DNA of 64,000 nucleotides from JACMLD01 sp044227095 (GTDB taxonomy: Bacteria > Bacteroidota > Bacteroidia > Chitinophagales > Chitinophagaceae), in NCBI GenBank assembly GCA_044227095.1, contig JBGAFV010000001.1:1736001-1800000 (forward strand). Direction: 5' to 3'. The notes under the pieces were generated by a model, which saw nothing but the letters and a program-made list of their open reading frames with translations, was not told the DNA's origin and did not search any database. How positions within the stretch are numbered: position 1 is the first letter of the stretch; every line of letters begins with the position of its first letter. Below, in pieces: positions 27,131 through 36,468 of the stretch. The translations under genes and the position numbers were made by a program.

Positions 27131-27871
27131 ATGTTTTCAATATTTAAACGAAAATACCCTAAACTTCCCGTTGATTTTAGTGCAGTTAAAACAGACATGC
27201 ACTCTCATCTCTTACCTGGCATCGATGATGGTTCTCCTGATATAAACACTTCCTTAAATTTAAAAAAAGGTTTAGAGGATTTGGGATATTCTCAATTTAT
27301 TGTTAGCCCTCATATAATGTGGGATGTATATAAGAATACAACAGACACTATTAATAGTGCCTTAAAAAATCTACAGCAAGCAAACAATAACTGCAATAAT
27401 ATAAGACCTGCAGCTGAGTATTTTTTGGATGATTATTTTGACGGGTTACTTGATGAAGGAAATCCATTGCTTACTATTGAAGGGAAGAAAATATTAGTTG
27501 AATTTTCATTTGTTGCGCCACCTTTTGACCTGAAACAACAATTGTTTAAAATGCAGATAAAGGGATATCAAATCGTATTGGCACATCCAGAACGATATGC
27601 CTACTTTTCTGCAAATAAGACTGCATATGATGATTTTAAAAGTATGGGATGTTTATTCCAGCTTAATCTCCTTTCACTTTCGGGATACTATGGTAAGATT
27701 GCACAAGATCTTGCTACGTGGCTTATATCTAAAAATTATATTGATATGGTAGGAACAGATTTGCACCATCACCGTCACCTTGATGTGCTCCGGAATGGAA
27801 AAAACATCATGCCAATTATTAACGATTTGCTTTCTTCAGGAAAATTGTTAAATCCTTCATTAAATCTTTAA
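27131..27871 (+). CDS. CpsB/CapC/YwqE-type tyrosine-protein phosphatase (PHP fold)
   Basis: 246 residues with the metal-binding PHP motifs DMHSHLLPGIDDGS (about residues 21-34), SPHIM, LAHPERYAYF and GTDLHHHRHLDVL. This family of manganese-dependent phosphatases reverses tyrosine phosphorylation of the Wzc/CpsD kinase and so controls capsule chain length and amount. No Wzc-like kinase lies in the window; it is probably in the unseen left part of the locus. There is a 63-base gap upstream without a clear promoter. Confidence 0.88.
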   Translation: MFSIFKRKYPKLPVDFSAVKTDMHSHLLPGIDDGSPDINTSLNLKKGLEDLGYSQFIVSPHIMWDVYKNTTDTINSALKNLQQANNNCNNIRPAAEYFLDDYFDGLLDEGNPLLTIEGKKILVEFSFVAPPFDLKQQLFKMQIKGYQIVLAHPERYAYFSANKTAYDDFKSMGCLFQLNLLSLSGYYGKIAQDLATWLISKNYIDMVGTDLHHHRHLDVLRNGKNIMPIINDLLSSGKLLNPSLNL

Positions 27872-27956
27872 TTATTTTTTACGTATACAAAGTTGTGATT
27901 GCATAAGTGTAGTATTGTTCATTTTTGGTTTTGCACACATTAATAATTCAAATAGT

Positions 27957-29237
27957 ATGTATCAGGAATTGATAAGTAAACAAAATAAGCTTGCGGTTAT
28001 AGGGTTGGGTTATGTAGGACTGCCTATAGCTCTTGAGTTCGCAAAAAAAATATCGGTGATTGGGTTTGATATAAATCCCAAAAGAATTGAAATGATGCGT
28101 AAGGGGATTGATCCCAGCAAAGAAATAGATTCGGATAACTTTAAAAACAAGGATATTGTTTTTACAAGTGATCTGAACCTATTAAAACAGGCTAATTTTT
28201 TTATTATTGCAGTACCTACTCCTGTAGATAAATACAATGTGCCTGATTTAAAACCATTGCTTGGTGCATCAAATACGGTTTCACAAGTTTTAAAAAAAGG
28301 CGATTATGTTGTATATGAGTCCACAACATATCCTGGTTGTACAGAAGAAGATTGCCTGCCTGTACTGGAGCAATACTCAAACCTAAAAATAGGAACCGAT
28401 TTTAAATTAGGCTATTCACCCGAACGAATTAATCCAGGTGATAAAAAAAATACTTTAAAAACTGTTGTAAAAGTTGTTTCCGGCAATGACAGTGAATCCC
28501 TTGAAGAAATTGCGAAAACTTATGAACTTGTAGTAGACGCTGGTGTGCATAGAGCACCTTCTATAAAAGTGGCCGAAGCCAGTAAAATTGTGGAGAATGT
28601 GCAACGTGATTTGAATATTGCATTAATGAATGAATTATCGTTGATCTTTGATCATATTGGTATTAATACTTTTGATGTACTGGAAGCTTCTGGTACCAAA
28701 TGGAATTTTCTAAAGTTTCAGCCTGGCCTTGTGGGCGGGCACTGTATAGGCGTTGACCCATATTATCTTACTTATAAAGCTGCTTCGCTTGGATATGATT
28801 CAAAAGTGATTGCTGCCAGTCGTTTTATTAATGATGATATGGCAAAATATGTTGCAAGAAAAGTAATTACTCATGTACTTCGCAATTCAAATGAACCCAG
28901 AGTATTGGTGAAAGGTGTCACATTTAAAGAAAATGTAAGTGATATTCGTAACTCAAAAATAGTTGATACGGTAAAAGAACTGCTAGCATTTAATATACAG
29001 GTAGATGTAGAAGATCCATTTGCATTAGCCGCCGATGTACATGAAGAATATGGTTTACAATTAGCTACAACACCAGGAAAAAATTACGATGCAATTATTA
29101 TTACAGTGCCGCATTCTGCATATTGTCAATTAGATGACGCTTATTTTTCTACTATTTCTAAACCTGAAGCAATGATTTTTGATCTTAAAGGTATTTACAA
29201 AGGTAAAATTCACAATAGGAAATATTGGAGTCTATAA
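27957..29237 (+). CDS. UDP-N-acetyl-hexosamine 6-dehydrogenase (VipA/TviB, WbpA/WbpO-like)
   Basis: About 426 residues of the UDP-glucose/ManNAc dehydrogenase superfamily. NAD site: KLAVIGLGYVGLPIALEFA. Catalytic Cys: GLVGGHCIGVDPYYLTY (about residues 258-274). Central region: VYESTTYPGCTEE and YSPERINPGD. The C-terminal domain has RVLVKGVTFKENVSDIRNSK. It oxidises C6 of a UDP-HexNAc to the uronate, giving the substrate for the C3 dehydrogenase (1963) and aminotransferase (5556) at the other end of the locus. A TTG at 27915 would add 14 residues; ATG 27957 (MYQELISKQNKLAVIG) is the better start. It is the last gene of the rightward polysaccharide run. Confidence 0.9.
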   Translation: MYQELISKQNKLAVIGLGYVGLPIALEFAKKISVIGFDINPKRIEMMRKGIDPSKEIDSDNFKNKDIVFTSDLNLLKQANFFIIAVPTPVDKYNVPDLKPLLGASNTVSQVLKKGDYVVYESTTYPGCTEEDCLPVLEQYSNLKIGTDFKLGYSPERINPGDKKNTLKTVVKVVSGNDSESLEEIAKTYELVVDAGVHRAPSIKVAEASKIVENVQRDLNIALMNELSLIFDHIGINTFDVLEASGTKWNFLKFQPGLVGGHCIGVDPYYLTYKAASLGYDSKVIAASRFINDDMAKYVARKVITHVLRNSNEPRVLVKGVTFKENVSDIRNSKIVDTVKELLAFNIQVDVEDPFALAADVHEEYGLQLATTPGKNYDAIIITVPHSAYCQLDDAYFSTISKPEAMIFDLKGIYKGKIHNRKYWSL

Positions 29238-29419
29238 TTAATATTCTGTTGTAGCACATTTCTTCCCATACTACTTTTTATACAGCAATTTCTCTCTAGT
29301 TTTTTCTCCCACAGTGTATGTACTTCTTTCTGTTCTTACTTGAACCGTATAATTAGCACCGTTGATAGTCGAAAATGTACAGTAAGTAAACATTTCCCGA
29401 ACAAGGTTGTTTTAATTTT

Positions 29420-30292
29420 ATGAATGCGTTTACGATAAAGGATCTCGAGAATTTATCAGGTATTAAAGCCCATACTATACGTATATGGGAGCAGCGCTAT
29501 GCATTTATTAAACCCCAGCGTACCCAAACAAACATCCGCTATTATACTAACGAAGAGTTAAAAAAAATCCTGAACATATCCCTCCTTAATAAATACGGCT
29601 ATAAGATCTCGCACATTAACAAAATGAGTGCGGTGGAGATCCAGGAAAAGATTATTGCCCTTTCTAACATGCAGGCACAGCAGGAACGTACCGTAAATGA
29701 AATGATACAGTTTATGGTAGATATGAATATTGATGCTTTTGAAGAAGTGCTGGACAGTTACATTACCTTAAAAGGATTTGACAAGGCCATTACCCAGATT
29801 ATCTTTCCTTTTCTTGAGCGTATCGGCATTCTTTGGGTAACAAATCATATTAACCCCGCACAGGAACACCTTGTAACAAATATCGTTCGCCAAAAACTTA
29901 TTGCGGGTATAGAAACTGTTTTTACCCATGTTAACAGCAACAAACTAGTACTGCTTTTTCTGCCAGAAGGCGAACACCACGAACTTGGCCTTCTCTACAT
30001 TTGCTACCTGTTAAAAGCAAGAGGCATAAAAACCTTATACCTGGGTGCAGATGTGCCCTTAAGCGATCTTGAATATGTAAGCAAGTACAAAAAGCCAGAC
30101 TACCTGTATACCCACCTTACTGCCGGCAATTTTAATTTTGAAAAATTTATTGCTCAGGCCCATGCCAGGCTTGAAAACTTCCCGCTTGTTATTTCCGGTC
30201 AGCTAACCTCCACTTACAAAAAACAACTACCCCCGCAAATCAGTTTTAAAACCTCCCTTCAGGATGTGATTGACTACATTTCGGCCATATAG
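29420..30292 (+). CDS. MerR-type regulator with cobalamin-binding domain (CarH/LitR-like)
   Basis: 290 residues. A MerR winged helix is at the N-terminus (FTIKDLENLSGIKAHTIRIWEQRY...NIRYYTNEEL, residues 4-48). A four-helix cap follows with WVTNHINPAQEHLVTNIVRQKL (about 138-159), and then a B12-binding fold: LPEGEHHELGLLYICYLL, with ExHxxG where B12 proteins have DxHxxG, and YLGADVPLSDL. Relatives such as CarH and LitR repress light-inducible genes using adenosylcobalamin as photoreceptor. Its neighbours, an ECF sigma factor and IDI, fit carotenoid or isoprenoid control. The last part, VVISGQLTS, has the usual SG-block. Light sensing is inferred, not shown. Confidence 0.85.
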   Translation: MNAFTIKDLENLSGIKAHTIRIWEQRYAFIKPQRTQTNIRYYTNEELKKILNISLLNKYGYKISHINKMSAVEIQEKIIALSNMQAQQERTVNEMIQFMVDMNIDAFEEVLDSYITLKGFDKAITQIIFPFLERIGILWVTNHINPAQEHLVTNIVRQKLIAGIETVFTHVNSNKLVLLFLPEGEHHELGLLYICYLLKARGIKTLYLGADVPLSDLEYVSKYKKPDYLYTHLTAGNFNFEKFIAQAHARLENFPLVISGQLTSTYKKQLPPQISFKTSLQDVIDYISAI

Positions 30293-30465
30293 ACCGCCTG
30301 GCAAACTTTTCCTGATCTTATGATGGGAAAGGCGGATCTTAAAATGACAATAATTCCGTTTTATTATGCGGTATATTATTTGTTGCCCTCCTGTGTCTAC
30401 ATATTAAACATGAATTAAGAATCGCCAAAACACAGCTTTTATTAACAGATTCTTGCCCTTTGAAA

Positions 30466-30498
30466 TTTGGTAATTCCCTAAAATAGTGTTTAATTTTG
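30466..30498 (+). promoter_or_regulatory. Bacteroidota-type promoter of the ECF sigma gene
   Basis: TTTG at 30466-30469 and TAATTTTG at 30491-30498 are separated by 21 bases, matching the phylum's -33/-7 consensus (TTTG and TAnnTTTG, about 17-23 apart). Initiation about 6 bases downstream would give a leader of about 23 bases before the ATG at 30527. Confidence 0.65.
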
Positions 30499-30526
30499 TC
30501 TAATCAATCTTTAAACAACAATTGTT

Positions 30527-31027
30527 ATGGCATCTAAAGAATTCAATCAAATGCTGGTTAACAATTCGGAATTTTTAAAACCTTTTGCAATAACACTTAC
30601 AAGGGATTCTGAAGCAGCACAGGATTTGTACCAGGAAACACTTTACAGGGCACTTGCCAATAAAGACAAGTACAATGTGGGAACGAATATTAAAGCATGG
30701 TTATACACTATCATGCGCAATATTTTTATTAATAATTACCGCAGGAAAGCAAAACAAAACACCATCTTCGACAGTACGCCGAATGATTTTTTATTAAACC
30801 AGGCGCAGTCGTCTGCTGCCAATGCAGCAGAAAGCATTTTAAAACTGAAAGATATTCAGCAGGCCATCCACCATCTGCCGGAAATCTTCCGCAACCCGTT
30901 TCTGTTATATTTTGATGGGTACAAATACCACGAAATTGCAGACATGCTGGGCGAACCGCTGGGTACAATAAAAAGCCGTATACACTTTGCCCGCAAACTG
31001 CTAAAAGCGCAGGTAGAAAGGTTTTAA
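30527..31027 (+). CDS. ECF-type RNA polymerase sigma factor
   Basis: 166 residues. Region 2 is MLVNNSEFLKPFAITLTRD...DLYQETLYRALANKDKY...GTNIKAWLYTIMRNIFINNYRR, with the core-binding and melting helices. Region 4 is HHLPEIFRNPFLLYFDGYKYHEIADMLGEPLGTIKSRIHFARKLL, a helix-turn-helix for -35 recognition. No anti-sigma gene is next to it. It lies between the MerR/B12 regulator and idi, an order that recalls light-responsive carotenoid loci in which such a sigma factor drives the crt genes. Its own promoter is a housekeeping-type one. Confidence 0.9.
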   Translation: MASKEFNQMLVNNSEFLKPFAITLTRDSEAAQDLYQETLYRALANKDKYNVGTNIKAWLYTIMRNIFINNYRRKAKQNTIFDSTPNDFLLNQAQSSAANAAESILKLKDIQQAIHHLPEIFRNPFLLYFDGYKYHEIADMLGEPLGTIKSRIHFARKLLKAQVERF

Positions 31028-31214
31028 TTACCTGGTATCATTTTCTTTGCTAATGCAGCCTTCTGAAAAAATGTTGCAGGCCTATACCTGTATGGGTTGA
31101 CGTACTAAAATTTCAATTGTCAAATACTGCCGGTTTTTACATGATTAACATCAACATAAAGAATAACAAAGTTTATATAACTGCATTCTTATAGAACTAA
31201 CCACGCATGTTTTG

Positions 31215-31222
31215 TACTTTTG
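31215..31222 (+). promoter_or_regulatory. -7 promoter element (TACTTTTG) in front of idi
   Basis: TACTTTTG fits TAnnTTTG exactly and is followed by CG, as usual in this phylum. No TTTG is visible 17-23 bases upstream, so the -33 half is weak or an activator/alternative sigma may be used. It overlaps the TTG at 31220, which therefore cannot be the translation start of this transcript. Confidence 0.45.
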
Positions 31223-31237
31223 CGTAAAATAAAAAAA

Positions 31238-31780
31238 TTGGCAATACACGATATTATATTGGTAAATGAACAGGATGAACAGGTAGGCACTATGGAAAAA
31301 ATGGAAGCTCACCGAAAGGCATTGTTGCACCGGGCTTTCAGCGTATTTATTTTTAATACCAGGGGCGAAATGTTATTGCAACAAAGATCGCTTAAAAAAT
31401 ACCACAGTGCCGGTTTATGGACTAACGCATGCTGCAGTCATCCAAAACCTGGAGAAAACACATTAACCGCAGCAGGAACAAGGCTACAGGAAGAAATGGG
31501 GTTTACTACAGAATTGAAAAAGATTTTTGAATTTACTTACCGGTCCGATTTTGATAACGGTCTTACAGAGTTTGAATTTGATCATGTATTTGCAGGTTTT
31601 TATGACGGTGAGATTATGCCAGATAAAGCTGAAGTAAATGATTATTGCTATAAAAGTGTTGAAGCAATAAAAGACTCTCTTCAATCACACCCTGGAAAAT
31701 ATACCACATGGTTTGCAATTGCATTTCCATTAATTGAAAAATGGATGGCAGAACAAGAACCAATAAAAGAAGTAGCCTGA
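31238..31780 (+). CDS. idi: Isopentenyl-diphosphate delta-isomerase, type I (Nudix fold)
   Basis: About 180 residues. It interconverts isopentenyl and dimethylallyl diphosphate, the two C5 isoprenoid units. The catalytic Cys is in TNACCSHPKPGEN and the catalytic Glu in EFEFDHVFAG; TRLQEEMGF is the Nudix-type metal helix. TTG 31238 gives MAIHDIILVNEQ, aligning well with the N-terminus of E. coli Idi, and it lies just downstream of the -7 box at 31215. The longer frame from TTG 31220 would begin inside the promoter. A hairpin terminator follows at 31803. The neighbourhood suggests coupling to carotenoid or other isoprenoid production. Confidence 0.93.
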   Translation: MAIHDIILVNEQDEQVGTMEKMEAHRKALLHRAFSVFIFNTRGEMLLQQRSLKKYHSAGLWTNACCSHPKPGENTLTAAGTRLQEEMGFTTELKKIFEFTYRSDFDNGLTEFEFDHVFAGFYDGEIMPDKAEVNDYCYKSVEAIKDSLQSHPGKYTTWFAIAFPLIEKWMAEQEPIKEVA

Positions 31781-31802
31781 TCATTTATATCCACAACTAT
31801 TT

Positions 31803-31838
31803 TAAAAAAGCAGCCTACGGGCTGTTTTTCTTTTTTTA
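31803..31838 (+). terminator. Rho-independent terminator after idi
   Basis: CAGCC (31811-31815) and GGCTG (31820-31824) form a stem with loop TACG. An A-run lies on the left and a T-rich run (31825-31837) on the right, which can lengthen the stem. It sits 30 bases after the idi stop. Confidence 0.75.
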
Positions 31839-32032
31839 ATAATGAATTTCCTCTTTTTGCAGATCTCCATATAATACAATCACTTCTCTTTCTAAAAGTA
31901 ACTGGTACATAATCCTCAGCCGTTGATTATTGCGCAAAACCGCATTCTGGCAAAATAATTGCAGTTTTAGAAATTCCCTTTTCTCTGCCGAAGAACAACC
32001 AACTTATTGTATTTTTTATTTTAACCCGCTTA

Positions 32033-33907
32033 ATGAAACAAGTTTATCTTCTTGCTTTTTTATTGACGTTTATTGCAGTTAATACAAAAGCTCAAATTAC
32101 TTTCACAGCAAACGATCCTGGAAGTGTGCCTGCGTATACCAGCGATTTTTATTATGGCAGCAATATGGGTTATTATCCGCCATGGACAAACCAAAACATT
32201 GCAGATATAGCTGCTGGCAACCCATCTGTAAATGTAAAAGGCGCTGGCGTAAAAAGCCTTCACCTTCCTTTGCCTGAAGATTTCCTTGAAACGTGGGGAT
32301 ACAATATCAGCATTAATGACTTTATCCATTACACCAGCCTTGGTATAAAAGATCTTACTGTTTTTCTTGAGAACCCAGCTACGGCGCATAGAGACAATAC
32401 AGTGTATCCGGGTTGCACAGACCAGTCATTAATATGGAGCAATATATACCTGCCAATATGGGATGGTGGCGCAGGCGGCACACCGGTAAATGATAATAAT
32501 TATCTCGCACTCTATATCTATAAAACAGTAACACTGTACAAACCTTATGTAAAATTTTGGGAGCTGGTAAATGAGCCGGATTTTGATGCAGGCATTAACG
32601 GATGGAAATCTCCGGGTGTACCTGGAAACTGGTGGGATGCTAATCCATCTGCCTGCGAGCTGCTAAATTTAAAAGCGCCAATCTTTAATTATATAAGAAT
32701 GATGCGCATTTTTTATGAAGTGGTTAAATATGTTGATCCCACAGCGTATGTGGCCATGGGCGGAGCTGCTTATCCTTCATTTATTGATGCTATGTGCAGG
32801 AATACTGATAATCCTGCTGATGGTTCTGCCAATGCAAGCTATCCGCTTGGCGGCGGCGCTTATTTTGATTGCCTGAGTTTTCATTATTACCCCATGTATG
32901 ATCTAGGGACTTCTAATCGCCATTCAGATGCAGCATTGGATGCTTACATAGTGAGAAAAAATCTATTGAACAATGTGCTTACTTCAAGAGGATATAACGG
33001 CGTTACTTATCCCAAAAAAGTTTTTATCAATACAGAGAATAATATTTCAAGAAAATCTATAGGCGGATTAATTGGCGGAGATGAAGTACAGCGCAATTAT
33101 ATTATGAAAGCAATTACCACTGCGCAGTTAAACGATATACGCCAGTTTTATATTTTTTCTATAGGAGATAATACAGATATCCCTTCAGCAACAGATCCTT
33201 TCCAGGTTGTAGGGCTTTACCAGCCGCTTGAAGGCATTGCGCCTTATAACCAGCAATATAATTCTGTGGCTGTAGCCTATAAAACATTTTCCGATTTATT
33301 AAGCGGGTATAAAGCAGATGCGGCAAAAACCGCTTTAATGGCATTGCCTGCCGGTGTAAGAGGAGGTGCTTTTAAAAATGCGGTTGATGATTACCGGTAT
33401 GTTTTATGGGCTGCTACTTCTACAGATAACAGCGAAACAGCCAGTGCCACTTATTCTTTTCCGGCGGCTACCAATGTGCCGCCACAGGTTTATAAGGCGG
33501 GGTGGGATTTTTTTCAAACCAATGATTCAAGCAGAATATCATCACAAAACATAGCATTAACGGGCTCACCGGTTATTATTCTGGCGCCACTAATTGTTAC
33601 TGCGCTTAATCCGGATACAATTCGTAATAACCCCGCTACCAGTTTCTCATTTGCATTGTACCCAAACCCTGTTACAGAAAAACTTACCATTAAACTTCAT
33701 TTGGTACAGGCGCAAACTGTTTCTGTAAAAATATTCGACGGCATGGGACAGTTGGTAATAAATGTAGCAGATAACAAATTCTTTAATAAAGGAGATAACC
33801 TGCTAAGTGTTCCTGTCTCTTCAAAATTGGCCGCCGGCATTTATTATTGCCATATGCTAGCTGGTGGAAACAGGGAACAGGTTACAAAGTTTATTGTAAC
33901 AAAATAA
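32033..33907 (+). CDS. Secreted GH-A-clan-like glycoside hydrolase with type IX sorting domain
   Basis: 624 residues. Signal peptide about 1-20 (LLAFLLTFIAVNTKA). The main domain looks like a TIM-barrel glycosidase of clan GH-A: an acid/base-type Glu181 in FWELVNEPDFD, LSFHYYP, and a nucleophile-type Glu335 in VFINTENNISR. The family number cannot be given from sequence alone. The last 80 residues, from SFALYPNPVTEKL to AAGIYYCHMLAGG...TKFIVTK, form a type A Por sorting domain, so the protein should leave the cell by the type IX system and attach to the surface. It stands alone, with a terminator before it. Confidence 0.78.
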   Translation: MKQVYLLAFLLTFIAVNTKAQITFTANDPGSVPAYTSDFYYGSNMGYYPPWTNQNIADIAAGNPSVNVKGAGVKSLHLPLPEDFLETWGYNISINDFIHYTSLGIKDLTVFLENPATAHRDNTVYPGCTDQSLIWSNIYLPIWDGGAGGTPVNDNNYLALYIYKTVTLYKPYVKFWELVNEPDFDAGINGWKSPGVPGNWWDANPSACELLNLKAPIFNYIRMMRIFYEVVKYVDPTAYVAMGGAAYPSFIDAMCRNTDNPADGSANASYPLGGGAYFDCLSFHYYPMYDLGTSNRHSDAALDAYIVRKNLLNNVLTSRGYNGVTYPKKVFINTENNISRKSIGGLIGGDEVQRNYIMKAITTAQLNDIRQFYIFSIGDNTDIPSATDPFQVVGLYQPLEGIAPYNQQYNSVAVAYKTFSDLLSGYKADAAKTALMALPAGVRGGAFKNAVDDYRYVLWAATSTDNSETASATYSFPAATNVPPQVYKAGWDFFQTNDSSRISSQNIALTGSPVIILAPLIVTALNPDTIRNNPATSFSFALYPNPVTEKLTIKLHLVQAQTVSVKIFDGMGQLVINVADNKFFNKGDNLLSVPVSSKLAAGIYYCHMLAGGNREQVTKFIVTK

Positions 33908-34097
33908 CCTCTTGCAAATAAATACCAGCTTCCGGAAATGTTTGAGCAAACAATCTGGCAAAGTAATTTGTTGTTTAACTGCGTGCAAATTGCCTGAGAA
34001 GCAGGTAATTGAACAATATATACCCGCCATTCCATAACTTGCAGCCTCAAAATTTGTACAATTAAGTATAAACGATAGTAACGGAAGAGCAAACAAT

Positions 34098-35345
<1,248 letters not shown>

Positions 35346-35346
35346 C

Positions 35347-35577
35347 TAACCACGGAGCCAGGGCGAACACTAAGTTACACGGAGGAGATATAGTTCGTAG
35401 CAGCCCTTATGTAATTGAAAAAACATTTAAGGCAACTTGCGGCATCAAAGATGCCCTCTGTGTATCGCCTCTAATGAGTTCAATCATTAAACACATTTAT
35501 ATAATCTCAGCATCTTCGTAGTTAATCATTAAGCCCCTCTGTGTTTCACTGTGATCCCAGTGTCTCCGTGGTTAAAA
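35347..35577 (+). repeat. Repeat unit, copy 1 (non-coding, with terminal inverted repeats)
   Basis: The segment begins TAACCACGGAG (35347-35357) and closes with its exact reverse complement CTCCGTGGTTA (35564-35574). The right-hand 146 bases (35432-35577) recur at 35690-35835 with three differences. GGCATC and GATGCC with an AAA loop (35441-35455) form a small hairpin. The left part recurs in diverged form near 35617. It resembles the CACGGAG/CACAGAG-rich interspersed repeats of many bacteria. Confidence 0.8.
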
Positions 35578-35616
35578 TCTTGGTTAAAAAAAGTTGAAAA
35601 AGAGTTACAGTATAAA

Positions 35617-35835
35617 TATGAGACGGAGGCAGGGAGGACACAAAGCTGCACCGGGCAGACATAGTTTATGTTTTTTGTTCTCATTCTTAGCAACTTGCGG
35701 CATCAAAGATGCCCTCTGTGTATCGCCTCTAATGAGTTCAATCATTAAATACATTTATACAATCTCAGCATCTTCGTAGTTAATCATTAAGCCCCTCTGT
35801 GTTTCACTGTGATCCCAGTGTCTCCGTGGCTAAAA
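35617..35835 (+). repeat. Repeat unit, copy 2 (non-coding)
   Basis: The core 35690-35835 is an almost exact copy (three mismatches in 146 bases) of 35432-35577, at an offset of 258. The left part (GACGGAGGCAGGGAGGACAC and following, from about 35621) is a diverged copy of 35350-35373. The right end reads CTCCGTGGCTA. Together with copy 1 it fills most of the 652-base space between fabF and the molybdenum operon. A short open frame through it (35594-35779) changes residues between copies and is probably not coding. Confidence 0.8.
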
Positions 35836-35926
35836 AAAGGTTGAAGAAAGATTTACAGCACAAGTGTGCGACGCAACAATGTTCAATAGAATTAATTTTG
35901 CCTTGCCTAAAAGAATTATCTCGTTT

Positions 35927-35956
35927 AAAAAACGTAACTTTCTGTTGCGTTTTTTT
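35927..35956 (+). terminator. Strong intrinsic-terminator-like hairpin upstream of the molybdenum operon
   Basis: AAAAAACGTAAC (35927-35938) pairs with GTTGCGTTTTTT (35944-35955) over 12 positions, with one U-G pair, loop TTTCT and a T7 run at the end. It lies 42 bases before the ATG at 35998. It may end transcripts arriving from fabF and the repeats, or act as an attenuator of the operon. Confidence 0.65.
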
Positions 35957-35997
35957 ATTGCCCTTTCTTTCAGTTTTTCCTTCTAAAAAATACAATT

Positions 35998-36468
35998 ATG
36001 GCAAAGTTTATCATCAACAATAAAGAGTATGAGGCCGATGTGCCGCCGGATATGCCGTTGCTTTGGGTTATACGTGATGTAATTGGCCTTACCGGAACAA
36101 AATTTGGTTGCGGTATGGCACAATGCGGTGCATGTACGGTGCATCTTAATGGAGAAGCGGTAAGATCTTGTGTGACACTTGTATCAAGGGCCGCAGGTCA
36201 GAAAATAACAACCATAGAAGGTTTGTCTGCAGACTCTAACCATGCTTTACAACGTGCCTGGCTGGAAGAAGACGTGCCGCAATGTGGTTATTGCCAGAGC
36301 GGGCAATTAATGGCTGCCGCAGTATTGCTCCGCGAAAATCCTAACCCAACTGATAATGATATTGATGATGCAATGAGTGGTAATATTTGCCGTTGCGGAA
36401 CCTATCCGAGAATACGCAAAGCCATACATCTTGCTGCAAAACTTCAAAAAGAAGGAGGTATAAAATGA
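35998..36468 (+). CDS. 2Fe-2S subunit of a molybdenum hydroxylase (isoquinoline 1-oxidoreductase alpha type)
   Basis: 156 residues. The N-terminal plant-type ferredoxin domain has GCGMAQCGACTVHLNGEAVRSC (about residues 40-61). The C-terminal four-helix domain has QCGYCQSGQ and GNICRCGTYPRI (about 99-140). All eight cluster Cys are present. It passes electrons from the molybdenum site to a final acceptor. There is no FAD subunit gene; a diheme cytochrome downstream is the likely acceptor. The TGA overlaps the ATG of the large subunit (36465-36468). Confidence 0.93.
   Translation: MAKFIINNKEYEADVPPDMPLLWVIRDVIGLTGTKFGCGMAQCGACTVHLNGEAVRSCVTLVSRAAGQKITTIEGLSADSNHALQRAWLEEDVPQCGYCQSGQLMAAAVLLRENPNPTDNDIDDAMSGNICRCGTYPRIRKAIHLAAKLQKEGGIK

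Noticed and set aside
31220..31237. TTG 31220 as the start of idi
   Set aside because: It overlaps the -7 box; TTG 31238 aligns with the N-terminus of known Idi.
35594..35779. 61-codon open frame through repeat copy 2
   Set aside because: It spans the duplicated non-coding repeat, and two of the three differences between copies change residues; the upstream part is not shared by copy 1.
36387..36464. Upstream extension of the molybdenum large subunit
   Set aside because: It would overlap the 2Fe-2S gene; the Tat signal begins at ATG 36465 with a normal ATGA overlap.
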